Both the position numbers and the translations under genes were made by a program. 60,322 nt of DNA from assembly GCA_902619835.1 (NCBI GenBank), contig CACNFS010000006.1:1-60322 (forward strand), written 5' to 3'. Numbering within the stretch: the stretch's first letter is position 1; every line of letters starts with the position of its first letter. Below are positions 25,740 through 36,463 of the stretch, piece by piece. The DNA is from an uncultured Pelagibacteraceae bacterium. Lineage in GTDB: Bacteria > Pseudomonadota > Alphaproteobacteria > Pelagibacterales > Pelagibacteraceae. The notes below the pieces were generated by a model. The model had not been told where the DNA came from, made no database searches, and was given only the letters and a program-made list of their open reading frames with translations.

Positions 25740-26235
25740 AAATATAAATTATTTATTCGTCACATGTTTTGGAATCGGATCTTTTAGATTTGCACCAGGG
25801 ACAATAACATCTTTGATAACAACTATTTTCTTATATAGCTTATTCCATATAGTTAATCTATCTAGCAACATTATATTATTAATTTTATTTTTTATTTTTA
25901 TTTATTCATTTTATGCAGTATCTGAATATATAAAGTATAATGAAAACAAGGACCCTAAAGAAATTGTTGTAGATGAGTTTATTGGCCAATCTATTCCTAT
26001 TTATCTTTATGAAATTGCACACGGAACTACAAAAGGCTCACAAGAATCAATTTTATTTTATTTGTACATTTTTATTTTATTTAGGTTTTTCGATATTAAA
26101 AAACCTTTCCCAGTCAGTTTTTTTGATAAAAAATTTAAAAATAGTTTTGGAGTAATTATAGATGATGTGGTTGCAGGTCTATATGTCGTCCTTACATTGA
26201 TAATCTTTATGATAATAAAATCCAGGTTATTCTAA
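25732..26235 (+). CDS. pgpA: Phosphatidylglycerophosphatase A
   Basis: A 167-residue inner-membrane phosphatase forming phosphatidylglycerol. The N-terminal motif F-G-I-G-S-F-R-F-A-P-G-T is diagnostic, as is V-V-D-E-F-I-G-Q and the late I-D-D-V-V-A-G. Three or four hydrophobic segments are visible. I choose the ATG at 25732, inside the ispDF end (ATGATTAA), because homologues start near this point; a start 27 bp upstream would add nine unlikely residues. It is coupled to ispDF and cinA. Confidence 0.88.
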   Translation: MIKNINYLFVTCFGIGSFRFAPGTITSLITTIFLYSLFHIVNLSSNIILLILFFIFIYSFYAVSEYIKYNENKDPKEIVVDEFIGQSIPIYLYEIAHGTTKGSQESILFYLYIFILFRFFDIKKPFPVSFFDKKFKNSFGVIIDDVVAGLYVVLTLIIFMIIKSRLF

Positions 26236-26723
26236 TGAGTTTAAATAAAAAGATAATTTCATTATTAAAAAGAAAAAAATTAAGCTTAGCAATTGCTGAG
26301 TCTTGTACGGGAGGAATGCTTTCTAATTCAATTACCTCCGTGAGCGGATCATCAAAAGTATTTACTATGGGATTAGTCACTTACTCAAATCAAGCCAAAA
26401 CAAGTATTTTAAAAGTTCCTAAAGGAATAATAAAAAAATATGGAGCTGTAAGTGTTCAATGTTGTATGGCTATGGTAAATAACCTAAGTAAAATTAGTAA
26501 ATCAAAAGTCTGTGTATCAATAACAGGAATAGCTGGTCCTAAAGGGGGATCGAAACAAAAACCAGTTGGTTTGGTTTATATTGGAATTAGAGTCGGGAAA
26601 AAGGTTATTGTTAATAAATGTAATTTTAAAAATAATAAAGGCCGAGTTTTTATCCAAAAGCAAACAGTGAAAAAATCTCTTAATTTATTATCAAATTTAA
26701 TCAATTCTAACTCAAAATTTTAA
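26235..26723 (+). CDS. pncC: CinA C-terminal domain protein (nicotinamide-nucleotide amidase type)
   Basis: A 162-residue single-domain CinA-C protein. The signature A-E-S-C-T-G-G-M-L is near residue 20, then G-L-V-T-Y-S-N-Q-A-K, A-V-S-V-Q-C and T-G-I-A-G-P-K-G-G. The E. coli homologue deamidates NMN in NAD salvage. No N-terminal CinA domain is present, as in many proteobacteria. Its start overlaps the pgpA stop (TAATG), and it meets a convergent gene with 4 bp overlap. Confidence 0.9.
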   Translation: MSLNKKIISLLKRKKLSLAIAESCTGGMLSNSITSVSGSSKVFTMGLVTYSNQAKTSILKVPKGIIKKYGAVSVQCCMAMVNNLSKISKSKVCVSITGIAGPKGGSKQKPVGLVYIGIRVGKKVIVNKCNFKNNKGRVFIQKQTVKKSLNLLSNLINSNSKF

Positions 26724-27031
26724 ACCGGATAGCTAAACTTTGGATTAACAATTACATCTAAAAGATGAGCAGTAAAACTGTTAAGTAGTAAGAAAATACC
26801 GAAAGCTATAATGTAAAGTATAAAAACTAAAAAATTTCTAGCCCTTTTTCTTTGTAATAATTTTTTATCTTCAGGTACCCACTCTTTATTTTGAGATTTG
26901 AAATCATAAGAAAACATCCAATAAGTTAAGTTAGTTTCATTTGGATCACCTGTTCTAATAGTTTTGATGTATGAAGATAAGAATTTAAAAGTTAAAATAA
27001 ATAAAATTAATAAAGAGGATATTGTAAACAT
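26720..27031 (-). CDS. Small two-pass membrane protein, unknown
   Basis: A 103-residue protein with a hydrophobic segment at residues 4-20 and another at about 68-88, separated by a polar region rich in Trp, Lys and Arg. I do not recognise the family. Its ATG overlaps the ratA stop (TAATG), so it is translated as the last gene of the ftsB-lipA-ratA run. Likely an inner-membrane protein with the polar loop on one side. Confidence 0.65.
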   Translation of the reverse strand: MFTISSLLILFILTFKFLSSYIKTIRTGDPNETNLTYWMFSYDFKSQNKEWVPEDKKLLQRKRARNFLVFILYIIAFGIFLLLNSFTAHLLDVIVNPKFSYPV

Positions 27032-27474
27032 TATTTATATATTTTTAGTGCTCTCTCTTCAAAAGCTTTAGCAATCTTATTTAAACCTAGCTCAAAAGAT
27101 TTTTTCATTATCCCATTCAAAATTGGATTTTTCAATTCAAAATCTATAAAAAAAACAAGTTGTGTAGCGTTATTAACCTCTTTAAATTTCCACTCATTCT
27201 TAAGGTGTTTCAATGGCCCATCCAGATTCGTTACAATGATTTTATCTTTTTCTTTATGATAAGAAACATGGCTTGAAAATGTTTCATTTAAAATACTCTT
27301 TCCCACTTTCAAATCTCCATTAAAAGTAATTAAATCAGCACTTTCGTTCCTATCATAAATTTTACCTTCGATGCACCATGGAACAAATTCTGGATATTTT
27401 TCAATATCAAGAACCATTTCTATTAACTGTTCTTTTTTACAAGAAATGATTTTTTTTATTGATGCGGATGACAT
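27031..27474 (-). CDS. RatA/COQ10-type START-domain protein
   Basis: A 147-residue polyketide cyclase/START-fold protein. The motif Y-P-E-F-V-P-W-C near residue 27 and the C-terminal [16 protein letters not shown] match the COQ10/RatA family. In alphaproteobacteria such proteins are usually taken as ubiquinone-binding chaperones for respiration; the E. coli RatA toxin annotation probably does not apply. The start lies inside the lipA 3' end (19-bp overlap), the usual lipA neighbour position. Confidence 0.85.
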   Translation of the reverse strand: MSSASIKKIISCKKEQLIEMVLDIEKYPEFVPWCIEGKIYDRNESADLITFNGDLKVGKSILNETFSSHVSYHKEKDKIIVTNLDGPLKHLKNEWKFKEVNNATQLVFFIDFELKNPILNGIMKKSFELGLNKIAKAFEERALKIYK

Positions 27475-28400
27475 TCAAGCTTTTTATTTCTAGCATCCTG
27501 TAATTTTCTAAAATCTTCGTCTGCGTGATAAGAAGATCTAGTTAAAGGTGATGAAGAAACAAGTAAAAACCCTTTAGTCTTTGCAATTAGCTCAAGTTCT
27601 TTGAATTCATCAGGATGATAATAACGGTTCAATGGATGATGCTTTGGAGATGGCTGTAAGTATTGACCAATTGTAATAAAATCAACTTCAGCAGATCTTA
27701 AATCATCCATAACTTGAATAACTTCCTCTTTGTTTTCACCCAAACCAACCATAATTCCTGATTTTGTAAAAATTTTTTTGTTAAATTTTTTTGCATTTTT
27801 TAGAAGTTCTAATGAAGCAAAATATCTCGCCCCTGGCCTTACAGTTGTATAAAGTCTTGGGACTGTTTCTATATTATGATTAAAAACATCAAGGTCTGCT
27901 TTTAAAACTTTTTTATATGCATCACCCTTTCTTAAAAAATCTGGTGTTAAAACTTCAATAGAAGTTTGTGGATTTTTTTCTCTAGTAGCTTTTACTACTT
28001 TATAAAAATGATCTGATCCACCATCATCAAGATCATCTCTATCAACAGATGTTATTACAACATGTTTCAAATTTAAATTTTTTACTGCGTTTGCAATTTT
28101 AATAGGCTCAAAAATATCTAAATCATTAGGTTTGCCAGTTTTAACATCACAAAATGCACATGCTCTTGTACATGTGTCCCCCATAATCATAAAGGTCGCG
28201 TGTTTTTTGCTCCAACATTCAGTAATATTCGGACAGTTTGCTTCTTGGCAAACTGTGACTAAATTATTTTGATTTACAACTTGCTTTGTTTGAAAAAAAA
28301 TTTGAGAGTCCACCATTTTTGACCTAATCCATTCTGGTTTTCTTTTAATGGGATTAAATGGTTTATTTACTTTTTCTGGATGTCTAGGCTTTTCACTCAT
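27456..28400 (-). CDS. lipA: Lipoyl synthase
   Basis: A 314-residue radical SAM enzyme inserting two sulfurs into octanoyl chains on lipoyl domains. The auxiliary cluster ligands CX4CX5C are Cys51, Cys56 and Cys62; the radical SAM motif CX3CX2C is Cys77, Cys81 and Cys84; the C-terminal R-S-S-Y supplies the serine ligand. Length is typical. It overlaps ftsB by 4 bp with no pyruvate dehydrogenase genes between, unlike many alphaproteobacteria. Confidence 0.95.
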   Translation of the reverse strand: MSEKPRHPEKVNKPFNPIKRKPEWIRSKMVDSQIFFQTKQVVNQNNLVTVCQEANCPNITECWSKKHATFMIMGDTCTRACAFCDVKTGKPNDLDIFEPIKIANAVKNLNLKHVVITSVDRDDLDDGGSDHFYKVVKATREKNPQTSIEVLTPDFLRKGDAYKKVLKADLDVFNHNIETVPRLYTTVRPGARYFASLELLKNAKKFNKKIFTKSGIMVGLGENKEEVIQVMDDLRSAEVDFITIGQYLQPSPKHHPLNRYYHPDEFKELELIAKTKGFLLVSSSPLTRSSYHADEDFRKLQDARNKKLECHPHQ

Positions 28401-28690
28401 TTTAATTTAATTATAATTTCATCTTTTGTTCCATATCTAAATTTTTCTCTATAAAGCATATCTAAATAATCTAAATCATTATTCTCAATTAAGGATATTT
28501 TATTTTCCAAGTCTTCTAATTTGCTAGTTAATATTCTATCTTTATTCTCCAAATCTTGATAAATTTTTTTTTTGTCAAAGTAAGAGATTAATCCTCTTTC
28601 GCCCCCAATCAAATTAATTCCAATATAAAGAGTAAAAAATATGTTTAATAAAATAAATTTTTTTCTTTTTAAACTTTCAATAAGTCGCAT
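28397..28690 (-). CDS. ftsB: FtsB/DivIC-type septum formation initiator
   Basis: A 97-residue single-pass membrane protein: membrane segment at about residues 12-28, then a Leu/Glu/Lys coiled-coil ([19 protein letters not shown]) and a short tail. This matches FtsB, which links FtsQ and FtsL in the divisome. Its position 3 bp after enolase is conserved across proteobacteria and supports the call despite weak sequence constraint. Confidence 0.8.
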   Translation of the reverse strand: MRLIESLKRKKFILLNIFFTLYIGINLIGGERGLISYFDKKKIYQDLENKDRILTSKLEDLENKISLIENNDLDYLDMLYREKFRYGTKDEIIIKLK

Positions 28691-28693
28691 TAA

Positions 28694-29950
28694 CTAGATT
28701 TTAGCCATTTTAGCAAGTTTTCCAAGTTCTTCTTCAATACGTAATAACCTATTATATTTGGCTATTCTTTCAGACCTTGCTAATGATCCAGTTTTAATTT
28801 GACTGGACATAGTCGCAGTCGCCAAATCAGCAATAAATGTATCCTCGGTATCCCCTGATCTATGCGAAATAATAGTATTAAAATCTGCAGCTTTTGCCAT
28901 TGAAATTACTTTTAAAGTTTCAGTCAATGTACCTATTTGATTTGGTTTTACTAAAATAGAATTTGCTGACTTTTCTTTTATCCCTTTACTTAAGCGTTTA
29001 GCATTAGTAACAAATAAATCATCTCCTACAATTTGAACATGTTTCCCTATTTCTTTTGTAATTCTTTTCCACGAATCCCAGTCTTCTTCAGCAAAAGGAT
29101 CCTCGATAGATTTTATAGGATAATTAGAAATTAATTTTTTATAATAATTAATATTATCTTCAACTGATGTATAGTTTTTAGATTGAATTGAATACTCCCC
29201 TTTTTCATTGATTAATTCATTAGCTGCTACATCTAGACAAATAACTATATCTTTTTCCGGTTTTAAATTTGACTTTTCAATTGCACTCACAATTAACTCT
29301 AAAGCTTGCTCATTTGTGTTAATTGATGGAGCGAATCCACCTTCGTCTCCTACATTGGTAAGCATTTTGCTTGATTTTAATAATTTCTTTAAATTTTGAA
29401 TAACAAAATAGCATTTCTCTATAGCATCCATAAAATTTTTAGCAGAGTCTGGTCTGATCATAAATTCTTGAATATTTAAGTCATTGTCAGCATGTGCTCC
29501 ACCATTAATAATATTCATTAGAGGTATGGGCAAAGAAAAAGTATTCCCTAAATATTTAAATAATGATTTTTTATTTGATAAAGCAGAACATTTTGAATTA
29601 GCTAATGAAACTGCAAGAGTAGCATTAGCTCCTAAATTTGTTTTATTTTCACTTCCATCTAAATCTAATAAAGCTTTATCAATTTTTTTTTGATCGTCTG
29701 ACTCGAGACCTTTAAGTTTATCTGAAATTTTATTATTTATATTTTCAACTGCTATATTTACACTTTTACCTAAAAATTTATTCTTGTCATGATCTCTTAA
29801 TTCATGTGCCTCAAATGCACCGGTTGATGCGCCTGATGGAGAAATTGCAGTTGCAGAAATATTATTTTCTAGAAAAACTTCTGCCTCCACTGTTGGATTT
29901 CCTCTACTATCAAAGACCTGTCTGCCTTTTATACTTTTAATTTTTGCCAT
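28694..29950 (-). CDS. eno: Enolase
   Basis: A 418-residue enzyme converting 2-phosphoglycerate to phosphoenolpyruvate. The N-terminal S-R-G-N-P-T-V-E, the G-A-S-T-G loop, the metal ligands in CLDVAANE, IEDPFAEEDW and V-G-D-D-L-F-V-T-N, and the signature SILVKPNQIGTL are present, with S-H-R-S-G-D-T-E-D following. Slightly shorter than the usual ~425-430. It sits in the conserved kdsA-eno-ftsB order. Confidence 0.96.
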   Translation of the reverse strand: MAKIKSIKGRQVFDSRGNPTVEAEVFLENNISATAISPSGASTGAFEAHELRDHDKNKFLGKSVNIAVENINNKISDKLKGLESDDQKKIDKALLDLDGSENKTNLGANATLAVSLANSKCSALSNKKSLFKYLGNTFSLPIPLMNIINGGAHADNDLNIQEFMIRPDSAKNFMDAIEKCYFVIQNLKKLLKSSKMLTNVGDEGGFAPSINTNEQALELIVSAIEKSNLKPEKDIVICLDVAANELINEKGEYSIQSKNYTSVEDNINYYKKLISNYPIKSIEDPFAEEDWDSWKRITKEIGKHVQIVGDDLFVTNAKRLSKGIKEKSANSILVKPNQIGTLTETLKVISMAKAADFNTIISHRSGDTEDTFIADLATATMSSQIKTGSLARSERIAKYNRLLRIEEELGKLAKMAKI

Positions 29951-29952
29951 TG

Positions 29953-30774
29953 TTATTTTACTATCTTATCGATCTCGGTAAGTTTTTTTAACAAAGTTTT
30001 TACTTCATTTAATGGAACCATATTGGGACCATCTGAAGGTGCATTGTCTGGATCCTCATGTGTTTCCATGAAAACTGCTCCTACGCCAACAGCAATAGCA
30101 GCACGAGCTAAATAAGGAACAAATTCTCTTTGTCCACCACTTTTCTCTCCCATGCCACCTGGTTGTTGTACTGAATGAGTTGCATCAAATACGATTGGAA
30201 ATCCGAATTTCGACATTATAGGTAAGGCTCTCATATCTGAAACAAGAGTATTATAACCAAAGCTTGCTCCTCTCTCTGTAATTAAAATATTTTTATTTCC
30301 GGAGTCTTCAATTTTTTTTATTACATTAGCCATATCCCATGGAGCTAAAAATTGTCCCTTTTTGACATTAATTATTTTACCAGTTTTTGCTGCTGCAATT
30401 AATAAATCAGTTTGTCTACACAAGAATGCTGGAATTTGAAGGACATCCACGTGATTGGAGACTATAGAACATTGTTCGGCAGTATGAACGTCTGTTAAAA
30501 CCGGGACACCAACTTCTTTTCTAATTTTATCGAAAATGGGAAGTGATTTTTCTAAACCTAAACCTCTTTTTCCTTTTAAACTTGTTCTATTAGCTTTATC
30601 AAAAGAAGTTTTGTAAATAAAGTTAATACCCAGTTCGCTTGTAATTTTTTTAAGTTCGTTTGAAATCTTAATAGCGTGATCTTCACTCTCTAGCTGACAA
30701 GGGCCAGCAATTAGAGTAAATGGTTTATTGTTAGCGATCTCAAAATTAGAACATTTTACTTTATGATTATTCAT
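29953..30774 (-). CDS. kdsA: 3-deoxy-8-phosphooctulonate synthase
   Basis: A 273-residue enzyme condensing arabinose 5-phosphate with PEP to KDO 8-phosphate for lipopolysaccharide core. The start I-A-G-P-C-Q-L-E-S, the F-D-K-A-N-R segment and the late [14 protein letters not shown] motif are typical. The Asn in KANRTS and Cys in AGPC are the positions that distinguish metal-dependent from independent forms: Cys12-type here suggests the metal-dependent class, an inference. Coupled to pyrG by 4-bp overlap. Confidence 0.94.
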   Translation of the reverse strand: MNNHKVKCSNFEIANNKPFTLIAGPCQLESEDHAIKISNELKKITSELGINFIYKTSFDKANRTSLKGKRGLGLEKSLPIFDKIRKEVGVPVLTDVHTAEQCSIVSNHVDVLQIPAFLCRQTDLLIAAAKTGKIINVKKGQFLAPWDMANVIKKIEDSGNKNILITERGASFGYNTLVSDMRALPIMSKFGFPIVFDATHSVQQPGGMGEKSGGQREFVPYLARAAIAVGVGAVFMETHEDPDNAPSDGPNMVPLNEVKTLLKKLTEIDKIVK

Positions 30775-32393
30775 TTTCTCTTATTGATTCTTGCAGCCTT
30801 TATAAATGATGAGAATAAAGGATGTGGTGATAAAGGTCTAGATTTAAATTCAGGATGAAACTGAACACCAATAAACCAAGGATGGTTTTCTAATTCTATA
30901 ATTTCTGGTAATTTATTGTCTGGAGATAAACCTGAAAAAATCATACCTTTGTTTTCAAATTCTTTTTTAAAGTTGATGTTAACTTCATATCTATGACGAT
31001 GTCTCTCATTTATCTTCAATGCATCGTAAATTTTACTTATTTTTGTGTCTTTTTTAAGTCTTGCTTCATAACTACCTAATCGCATTGTTCCACCTAAATC
31101 TTTGTCAGTACCCTTCATCAATTTTCCATCTTTTGTCCATTCACTCATAAGTCCAACGACTGACGCTTTAGATGGTCCAAATTCGCTAGATGTTGCTTTT
31201 TTTATATTTAATTTATTTCTAGCGAATTCAATCACAGCCATTTGCATGCCAAAGCAAATGCCTAGGAAAGGAATTTTGTTCAATCTTGCATGTTTAATAG
31301 CTGCTATTTTTCCTTCTGTGCCCCTTTTACCAAATCCTCCTGGTATCAAAATTCCAGATACTCCTCTAAGTTTATTTTTTATTTCACTTGGTTTTAAAAA
31401 TTCAGATTCAATTCTTATTAAATTCACTTTTAAATTATTTGCTATTCCGCCATGTGTTAAAGCTTCATCTAAAGATTTATATGCATCTTTAAGTTCAACA
31501 TACTTGCCAATTATTGCTATGTTAACTTTATTTTTTGTATTCAAAACCAAATGTGTAATTTTTTTCCAAGGAGAGAGATTTACTTTTTTCTTAGATTTAA
31601 TTCTAAAAAATCTTAAAACTCTTTCATCAAGTTTCTCTTTATTAAAACTTATTGGAGCCTCATAAATTGTTTTTACGTCCACAGTTTCTATAACATCTTC
31701 TATTGAAACGTTGCAAAATAATGAAATTTTCTTCCTTTGATCTAAAGGTATAGATCTTTCAGATCTGCAAATAATAATATCTGGTTGAATACCTATGCTC
31801 CTTAATTCTTTAACTGAATGTTGAGTTGGTTTTGTTTTTATCTCATCAGAAGCCTTCATGTAAGGAACCAAGGTTAGGTGAATGAATAATGTATTTTTTT
31901 TACCTATTTCATTTGAAAATTGTCTTATAGCTTCTAAAAAAGGTAGACTTTCGATATCACCGACGGTGCCTCCTATCTCACAAATAACAAAATCTTCTTT
32001 AGCAACATCATTTTTAATAAATTCTTTAATTCTATTTGTTATATGAGGGATAACTTGAACGGTTTTTCCTAAATATTTTCCCTGTCGTTCCCTTTTTAAA
32101 ACATCGCTATAAATTTTGCCTGTAGTGATATTATCTGACTTTTTTGCTGATATTCCTGAGAATCTCTCATAGTGTCCTAAGTCCAAATCTGTTTCAGCGC
32201 CATCATCAGTAACAAAAACTTCACCGTGTTGAAACGGGCTCATAGTTCCAGGATCTACGTTTAAATATGGATCAAGTTTTCTAATTCTAACTTTATATCC
32301 TCGTGATTGTAATAAGTATGCAAGTGATGCAGAAGATAATCCTTTTCCTAAAGATGAAACCACGCCGCCAGTAACGAAAATATATCGCGCCAT
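30771..32393 (-). CDS. pyrG: CTP synthase
   Basis: A 540-residue amidotransferase making CTP from UTP. The synthase domain opens with [13 protein letters not shown] and runs to about residue 270; the class I glutaminase domain has nucleophile motif G-I-C-F-G-M-Q and the C-terminal H-P-E-F. Length is standard. An unrelated 187-codon open frame on the opposite strand lies within it and is not a gene. It is followed by kdsA and preceded by secG. Confidence 0.96.
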   Translation of the reverse strand: MARYIFVTGGVVSSLGKGLSSASLAYLLQSRGYKVRIRKLDPYLNVDPGTMSPFQHGEVFVTDDGAETDLDLGHYERFSGISAKKSDNITTGKIYSDVLKRERQGKYLGKTVQVIPHITNRIKEFIKNDVAKEDFVICEIGGTVGDIESLPFLEAIRQFSNEIGKKNTLFIHLTLVPYMKASDEIKTKPTQHSVKELRSIGIQPDIIICRSERSIPLDQRKKISLFCNVSIEDVIETVDVKTIYEAPISFNKEKLDERVLRFFRIKSKKKVNLSPWKKITHLVLNTKNKVNIAIIGKYVELKDAYKSLDEALTHGGIANNLKVNLIRIESEFLKPSEIKNKLRGVSGILIPGGFGKRGTEGKIAAIKHARLNKIPFLGICFGMQMAVIEFARNKLNIKKATSSEFGPSKASVVGLMSEWTKDGKLMKGTDKDLGGTMRLGSYEARLKKDTKISKIYDALKINERHRHRYEVNINFKKEFENKGMIFSGLSPDNKLPEIIELENHPWFIGVQFHPEFKSRPLSPHPLFSSFIKAARINKRK

Positions 32394-32437
32394 GGAAGTA
32401 TGTTATACTTCAAAAATTGACAATTACAAAGTCTTAA

Positions 32438-32737
32438 TTACTTGGACTGAGGTATTTGTGGAAGGTTTGAATTTTCTTCTTCTTCTTTTTCTAAAACAGA
32501 CTGTGTTTCACGGATCTCATCTCTTGAAATTGCTACGATAGCAATACTACAAATAATAAATAGTGTAGCTATTATTGAAGTAAATTTAGTTAAAAAAGTT
32601 CCTACAGATCTAGCAGACGTGAAATTGTCTTGTGAAACACCTAAACCTAAAGCTCCTCCTTCTGATCTTTGTAAGAGAATTGCTATTATTAAAATTACAG
32701 CAAGTATGATGTTAACTAAAATAAGTAAATTTTCCAT
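32438..32737 (-). CDS. secG: SecG preprotein translocase subunit
   Basis: A 99-residue SecYEG subunit with two membrane segments (about residues 4-22 and 50-70) joined by the conserved loop L-L-Q-R-S-E-G-G-A-L-G-L-G. The C-terminus is acidic and Gln-rich. It follows tpiA by 5 bp, the usual bacterial arrangement. Confidence 0.92.
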   Translation of the reverse strand: MENLLILVNIILAVILIIAILLQRSEGGALGLGVSQDNFTSARSVGTFLTKFTSIIATLFIICSIAIVAISRDEIRETQSVLEKEEEENSNLPQIPQSK

Positions 32738-32742
32738 GGTGC

Positions 32743-33486
32743 TTATCTATAGTAATTCTTTATTATATCAATAAATTTTTTTGAGGATTTTGAAGCTCCT
32801 CCAATCAAAAAACCGTCGATTTCTCTTATTTCTTTAAACATTTCTACATTGCTCCCGTCTACTGATCCACCATAAAGAACAGCGGGGCTTTTTTCTCTAA
32901 AAATGTTTTTTAAAACTTGTTTAATATAAATTGTTATTTTCTTTAGTTCGTTTTTTGTTGGTAATTTACCAGTGCCTATTGACCAAATAGGTTCATAAGC
33001 AACGATGATATTATTCTTATTAAATTTTTTATCTAAAACATTTGTAAGCTGTTTTTTCAAAACGCTAAAAGTTTTTTTATTTTTTTTTTGTATCTTATTT
33101 TCTCCAATACAAAAAACTACTTTAAGATTATTTTTCAAGGCAAAAAAAACTTTATTCTTTAACATTTCGTTTGTATCGCCTTCGCTTCGATTGTCTGAGT
33201 GGCCTATTAAAGTATATTTTGCTCCGACACTTTTAATCATAAATGGGCTAACTGCTGCTGTGTTAGATGAAAACTGGTCTTTTTGATAACAATTTTGAGA
33301 ACCAATAGAAATTCTTTTGTTTTTAAAATATTTAGCATATGTCTCAATAAGGGTATAAGGAGGTGTTATTACAACTTTATATTTTTGACGATTTTTATCC
33401 TTTGAATGAAAATAATTAATTTTGTTAAGTATATTAATGGATTTTGGAACTCCAAACATTTTCCAATTACCGATGAAATATCTCAT
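32743..33486 (-). CDS. tpiA: Triose-phosphate isomerase
   Basis: A 247-residue TIM barrel interconverting DHAP and glyceraldehyde 3-phosphate. It shows G-N-W-K-M at the N-terminus, the catalytic-histidine motif L-I-G-H-S with D-N-R following (usually E-R-R), the catalytic-glutamate signature A-Y-E-P-I-W-S-I-G-T-G, and a phosphate-binding L-Y-G-G-S-V. It would connect DHAP from glycerol to the GAPDH encoded at 9 kb. Divergent from ppiD across 65 bp. Confidence 0.95.
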   Translation of the reverse strand: MRYFIGNWKMFGVPKSINILNKINYFHSKDKNRQKYKVVITPPYTLIETYAKYFKNKRISIGSQNCYQKDQFSSNTAAVSPFMIKSVGAKYTLIGHSDNRSEGDTNEMLKNKVFFALKNNLKVVFCIGENKIQKKNKKTFSVLKKQLTNVLDKKFNKNNIIVAYEPIWSIGTGKLPTKNELKKITIYIKQVLKNIFREKSPAVLYGGSVDGSNVEMFKEIREIDGFLIGGASKSSKKFIDIIKNYYR

Positions 33487-33551
33487 TATTTGCCTTAATA
33501 TAAATTTTAATCTATAGGTGTATTATTTTAGGAACTTAATAAATTATAATA

Positions 33552-35006
33552 ATGCTAACATCAATAGGTAAATTTTCTAAGTCTTTTTTTATAAAACTCT
33601 TAGTGGGTATAATTATTCTCCCATTTGTTTTCTGGGGAATGGGCGATGTGTTTAGGGGTGGAAATCAAAATGTTATAGCCTCAATAGATTCTGAAAAAAT
33701 AAGCACTCAAGAATTTGTTGAATATCTTAGACGACTTAATCTAAATGAAGAGCAAATAAAAAATTTACCAAAAACCGATTTAATTGAAAAAATTTTATCA
33801 GAGTATATTGGAAAAAGAGTAATGGCTTTAGAAATTGAAAAACTTGGGATAACTGTTAATGATAATTCTTTAAGAAATATAATAAAAAACGATACATTAT
33901 TTTTTAAAGATAACAAATTCTCAAGAACAGAATATGAAAAATTCCTAATTAAAAGTGGTGTTACAGCTCCGCTTTTTGAAGTGAATATCGCCGAACAAGA
34001 GAAAAAAAGACAATTCTTAAGTTCTTTATCTGGAGGAATTGTTGTTCCAGAATTATTAGTAAAAAAAGAGTATAGAAAAGAAAATCAAACAAAAACAATC
34101 AAATACATTGATTTAGAAAAATACCACTCAAAAAATAAACCGACTGAAGAGAGTAAAAAAGAACTTTATGAAAAAAATAAAAATGTTTTTTTTACAGAAT
34201 TTAAAAGTATTCGTTATGTTGAAATCGATCCTTTAAAAATTAGTGGCAGCAAAGAATATAATGAAGCTTTTTTTAAACAATTAGATACAATCGAAAATAA
34301 TATATTAGATGGACAATCTTTTGATGAAACAATTAAAACTAATAATTTAAAGCCGATTTTACTAAAAAAAGTAAATGCAAATAAGGAAAACGAAAACCAA
34401 AAAAAAATATATAATTTATCTGACAATTTGTTTAAAAAAATTTATAATTTAAAATCTATTAAAGTGCCTGAAATTATTAATTTAGAAAATAAATATTATT
34501 TAGCTGAAATTAATAAAATTGAAAAAAAAGATAGACTATTTACTGATCCAGAAGTTCAAGAAGCGCTTAACGCCCAACTAAGTTTTAAAAATAAGATAGA
34601 GAGTAATACTTCGATAGTCAAAGATATAAGTATGGGCGCGATCGATAACGAAAAGTTTAAAAAATTTGCATCAGATAATCAATTAGAAATTAAGGAATAT
34701 AAAATTAACAATTTAAAACAAAACGATATATTTTCTGAGGGCATTATAAAAAGAATTTTTCGTACTAAAGATGGTGAAGTTGATCTAATTACTAACAATA
34801 CTTTAACAAAAAGTTTTTTAGTTTTAGCTCTAAATACTGAGTATAAAGACCTTAAAAAAGATAGTAATGAATATGAGCAGTACGAAGCTAAAGCTCGTTT
34901 GAATTTAATTAATGGCATTTATCAAACACATGATAATAATCTTAATGAGAAGTACAAAGTTGAGTTAAATCAAAGGACAATAGACAGAGTTAAAAATTCA
35001 TTTTAA
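33552..35006 (+). CDS. PpiD-like membrane-anchored periplasmic chaperone (SurA_N family)
   Basis: A 484-residue protein with one N-terminal membrane anchor (residues ~13-30) and a large periplasmic part beginning with a SurA_N-like segment (IASIDSEKISTQEFVEYLR). The region where a parvulin PPIase domain should lie (~220-330) is poorly conserved, so isomerase activity is doubtful and a chaperone role for secreted proteins is more likely. Its stop overlaps the trpE start by one base, the same placement as in other alphaproteobacteria. Confidence 0.78.
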   Translation: MLTSIGKFSKSFFIKLLVGIIILPFVFWGMGDVFRGGNQNVIASIDSEKISTQEFVEYLRRLNLNEEQIKNLPKTDLIEKILSEYIGKRVMALEIEKLGITVNDNSLRNIIKNDTLFFKDNKFSRTEYEKFLIKSGVTAPLFEVNIAEQEKKRQFLSSLSGGIVVPELLVKKEYRKENQTKTIKYIDLEKYHSKNKPTEESKKELYEKNKNVFFTEFKSIRYVEIDPLKISGSKEYNEAFFKQLDTIENNILDGQSFDETIKTNNLKPILLKKVNANKENENQKKIYNLSDNLFKKIYNLKSIKVPEIINLENKYYLAEINKIEKKDRLFTDPEVQEALNAQLSFKNKIESNTSIVKDISMGAIDNEKFKKFASDNQLEIKEYKINNLKQNDIFSEGIIKRIFRTKDGEVDLITNNTLTKSFLVLALNTEYKDLKKDSNEYEQYEAKARLNLINGIYQTHDNNLNEKYKVELNQRTIDRVKNSF

Positions 35007-36463
35007 TGCAAATAAATACAAGCTTTAAAGATTTTCAAAAAAAACACATAAAAAATTTAGATCAAATTTTATTTAAATCTTTTAATTGTAAAGATTATTA
35101 TAAGGTAGAAAATCTATTTAAATTTCTCTTAGCTGAAAAGAATAGTTTTATTTTTGAGTCTGTTGAAAAAGGGATTATTAGAGGAAGATATACGATTATC
35201 GGTCTAAACCCAGATAAGCTTTGGGATATTAATAATAATACAATTACAATAGAAACTAATAAAAAAAAAGTTAAAATCAAAACTAATCCCTTAAAATACT
35301 TAAACAAACTAATTAAAGATTTTAAGATCAAGATACCAAGTCAATTACCTTCAATGGCCTCAATGCTAGTTGGATATTTCTCTTATGATATAATTCGTTA
35401 TATTGAGAAAATACCTAATAAGTGTAAAGATGACTTAAAAATTCCAGATGTGAGGCTCTCTCGCCCGAGAAACTTGGTTATCTATGACAATTTAAAAAAA
35501 AAAATTCACTACATTGAAAATGTTTATGCTGATACTAAAATTAAGAATTACAAAGAAGCTTACGAAGCTATTGTTAAAAAGTTTGAACTATTTAGGAATT
35601 TTGAAAATATTAGACTTCCAGAAAAATTTACATTTAAACAAAATAAAAATTTAATTAAATCAAATATTTCAAAAAAAAGATTTAAACAATTAGTTAAGAA
35701 AGCAAAAACTTACATAAAAAATGGTGATATATTTCAAGTAGTTTTAAGTCAAAGATTTGAGAGAAAAATAAATAAAAAACCTATAGAAATTTATAATTAC
35801 CTAAGAAAATCAAATCCCTCACCATTTATGTTTTATTTTAATTATGAAGATTTTAATGTTTTGGGGAGCAGTCCAGAAATATTGGTGAGACTTAGAAAAG
35901 ACGAAATTACAATTAGACCAATTGCTGGAACAAGACCAAGAGGAAGAAATTTAAAAGAAGATAAAAAATACATGTCAGATTTGCTTAAAGATAAAAAAGA
36001 ATTAGCTGAACATCTCATGTTGCTGGATCTTGGAAGAAATGATGTGGGAAAAGTTTCTAAAATTAATACTGTAAAAGTAACTGAAAAATTTAAAGTAGAA
36101 AAATATTCTCATGTAATGCATATCGTCTCGAATGTAATTGGAAAGTTCAATCGTCAAACCTCAGTTTTTGAAACACTTTTATCAGGTTTTCCTGCAGGCA
36201 CAGTAAGTGGAGCTCCAAAAATTAGAGCGATGGAAATAATTGACGAACTTGAAAAAAATAAAAGAAAATTATATGCAGGTGGAATAGGTTACTTCACCCC
36301 TAATAATGAATTTGATACCTGTATTGCCCTAAGAACAGCTTTAATTAAAAAGGATAAGTTTTATGTTCAAGCTGGAGCAGGCATTGTAGCTGACAGCATG
36401 CCTGAAAAAGAATATGCAGAAACAGTAAACAAAGCTAAAGCATTAATGAAAGCTGTAGATTAA
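35006..36463 (+). CDS. trpE: Anthranilate synthase component I
   Basis: A 485-residue chorismate-binding enzyme making anthranilate with TrpG. The C-terminal catalytic half shows [40 protein letters not shown] and Y-A-G-G-I-G-Y-F. The N-terminal region retains an E-S-V-E-K-G-I-like segment where Trp feedback binding occurs. Length fits TrpE. It leads a tight trpE-trpG-trpD-trpC run; trpF, trpB and trpA are not in the window. Confidence 0.94.
   Translation: MQINTSFKDFQKKHIKNLDQILFKSFNCKDYYKVENLFKFLLAEKNSFIFESVEKGIIRGRYTIIGLNPDKLWDINNNTITIETNKKKVKIKTNPLKYLNKLIKDFKIKIPSQLPSMASMLVGYFSYDIIRYIEKIPNKCKDDLKIPDVRLSRPRNLVIYDNLKKKIHYIENVYADTKIKNYKEAYEAIVKKFELFRNFENIRLPEKFTFKQNKNLIKSNISKKRFKQLVKKAKTYIKNGDIFQVVLSQRFERKINKKPIEIYNYLRKSNPSPFMFYFNYEDFNVLGSSPEILVRLRKDEITIRPIAGTRPRGRNLKEDKKYMSDLLKDKKELAEHLMLLDLGRNDVGKVSKINTVKVTEKFKVEKYSHVMHIVSNVIGKFNRQTSVFETLLSGFPAGTVSGAPKIRAMEIIDELEKNKRKLYAGGIGYFTPNNEFDTCIALRTALIKKDKFYVQAGAGIVADSMPEKEYAETVNKAKALMKAVD

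Noticed and set aside
27031-27474. RatA toxin of a toxin-antitoxin pair
   Set aside because: There is no RatB partner and the lipA-linked copy in alphaproteobacteria fits the COQ10 lipid-binding role better.
31102-31665. 187-codon open frame on the plus strand
   Set aside because: It lies wholly antisense to pyrG, whose product is intact and highly conserved; it has no recognisable motif.
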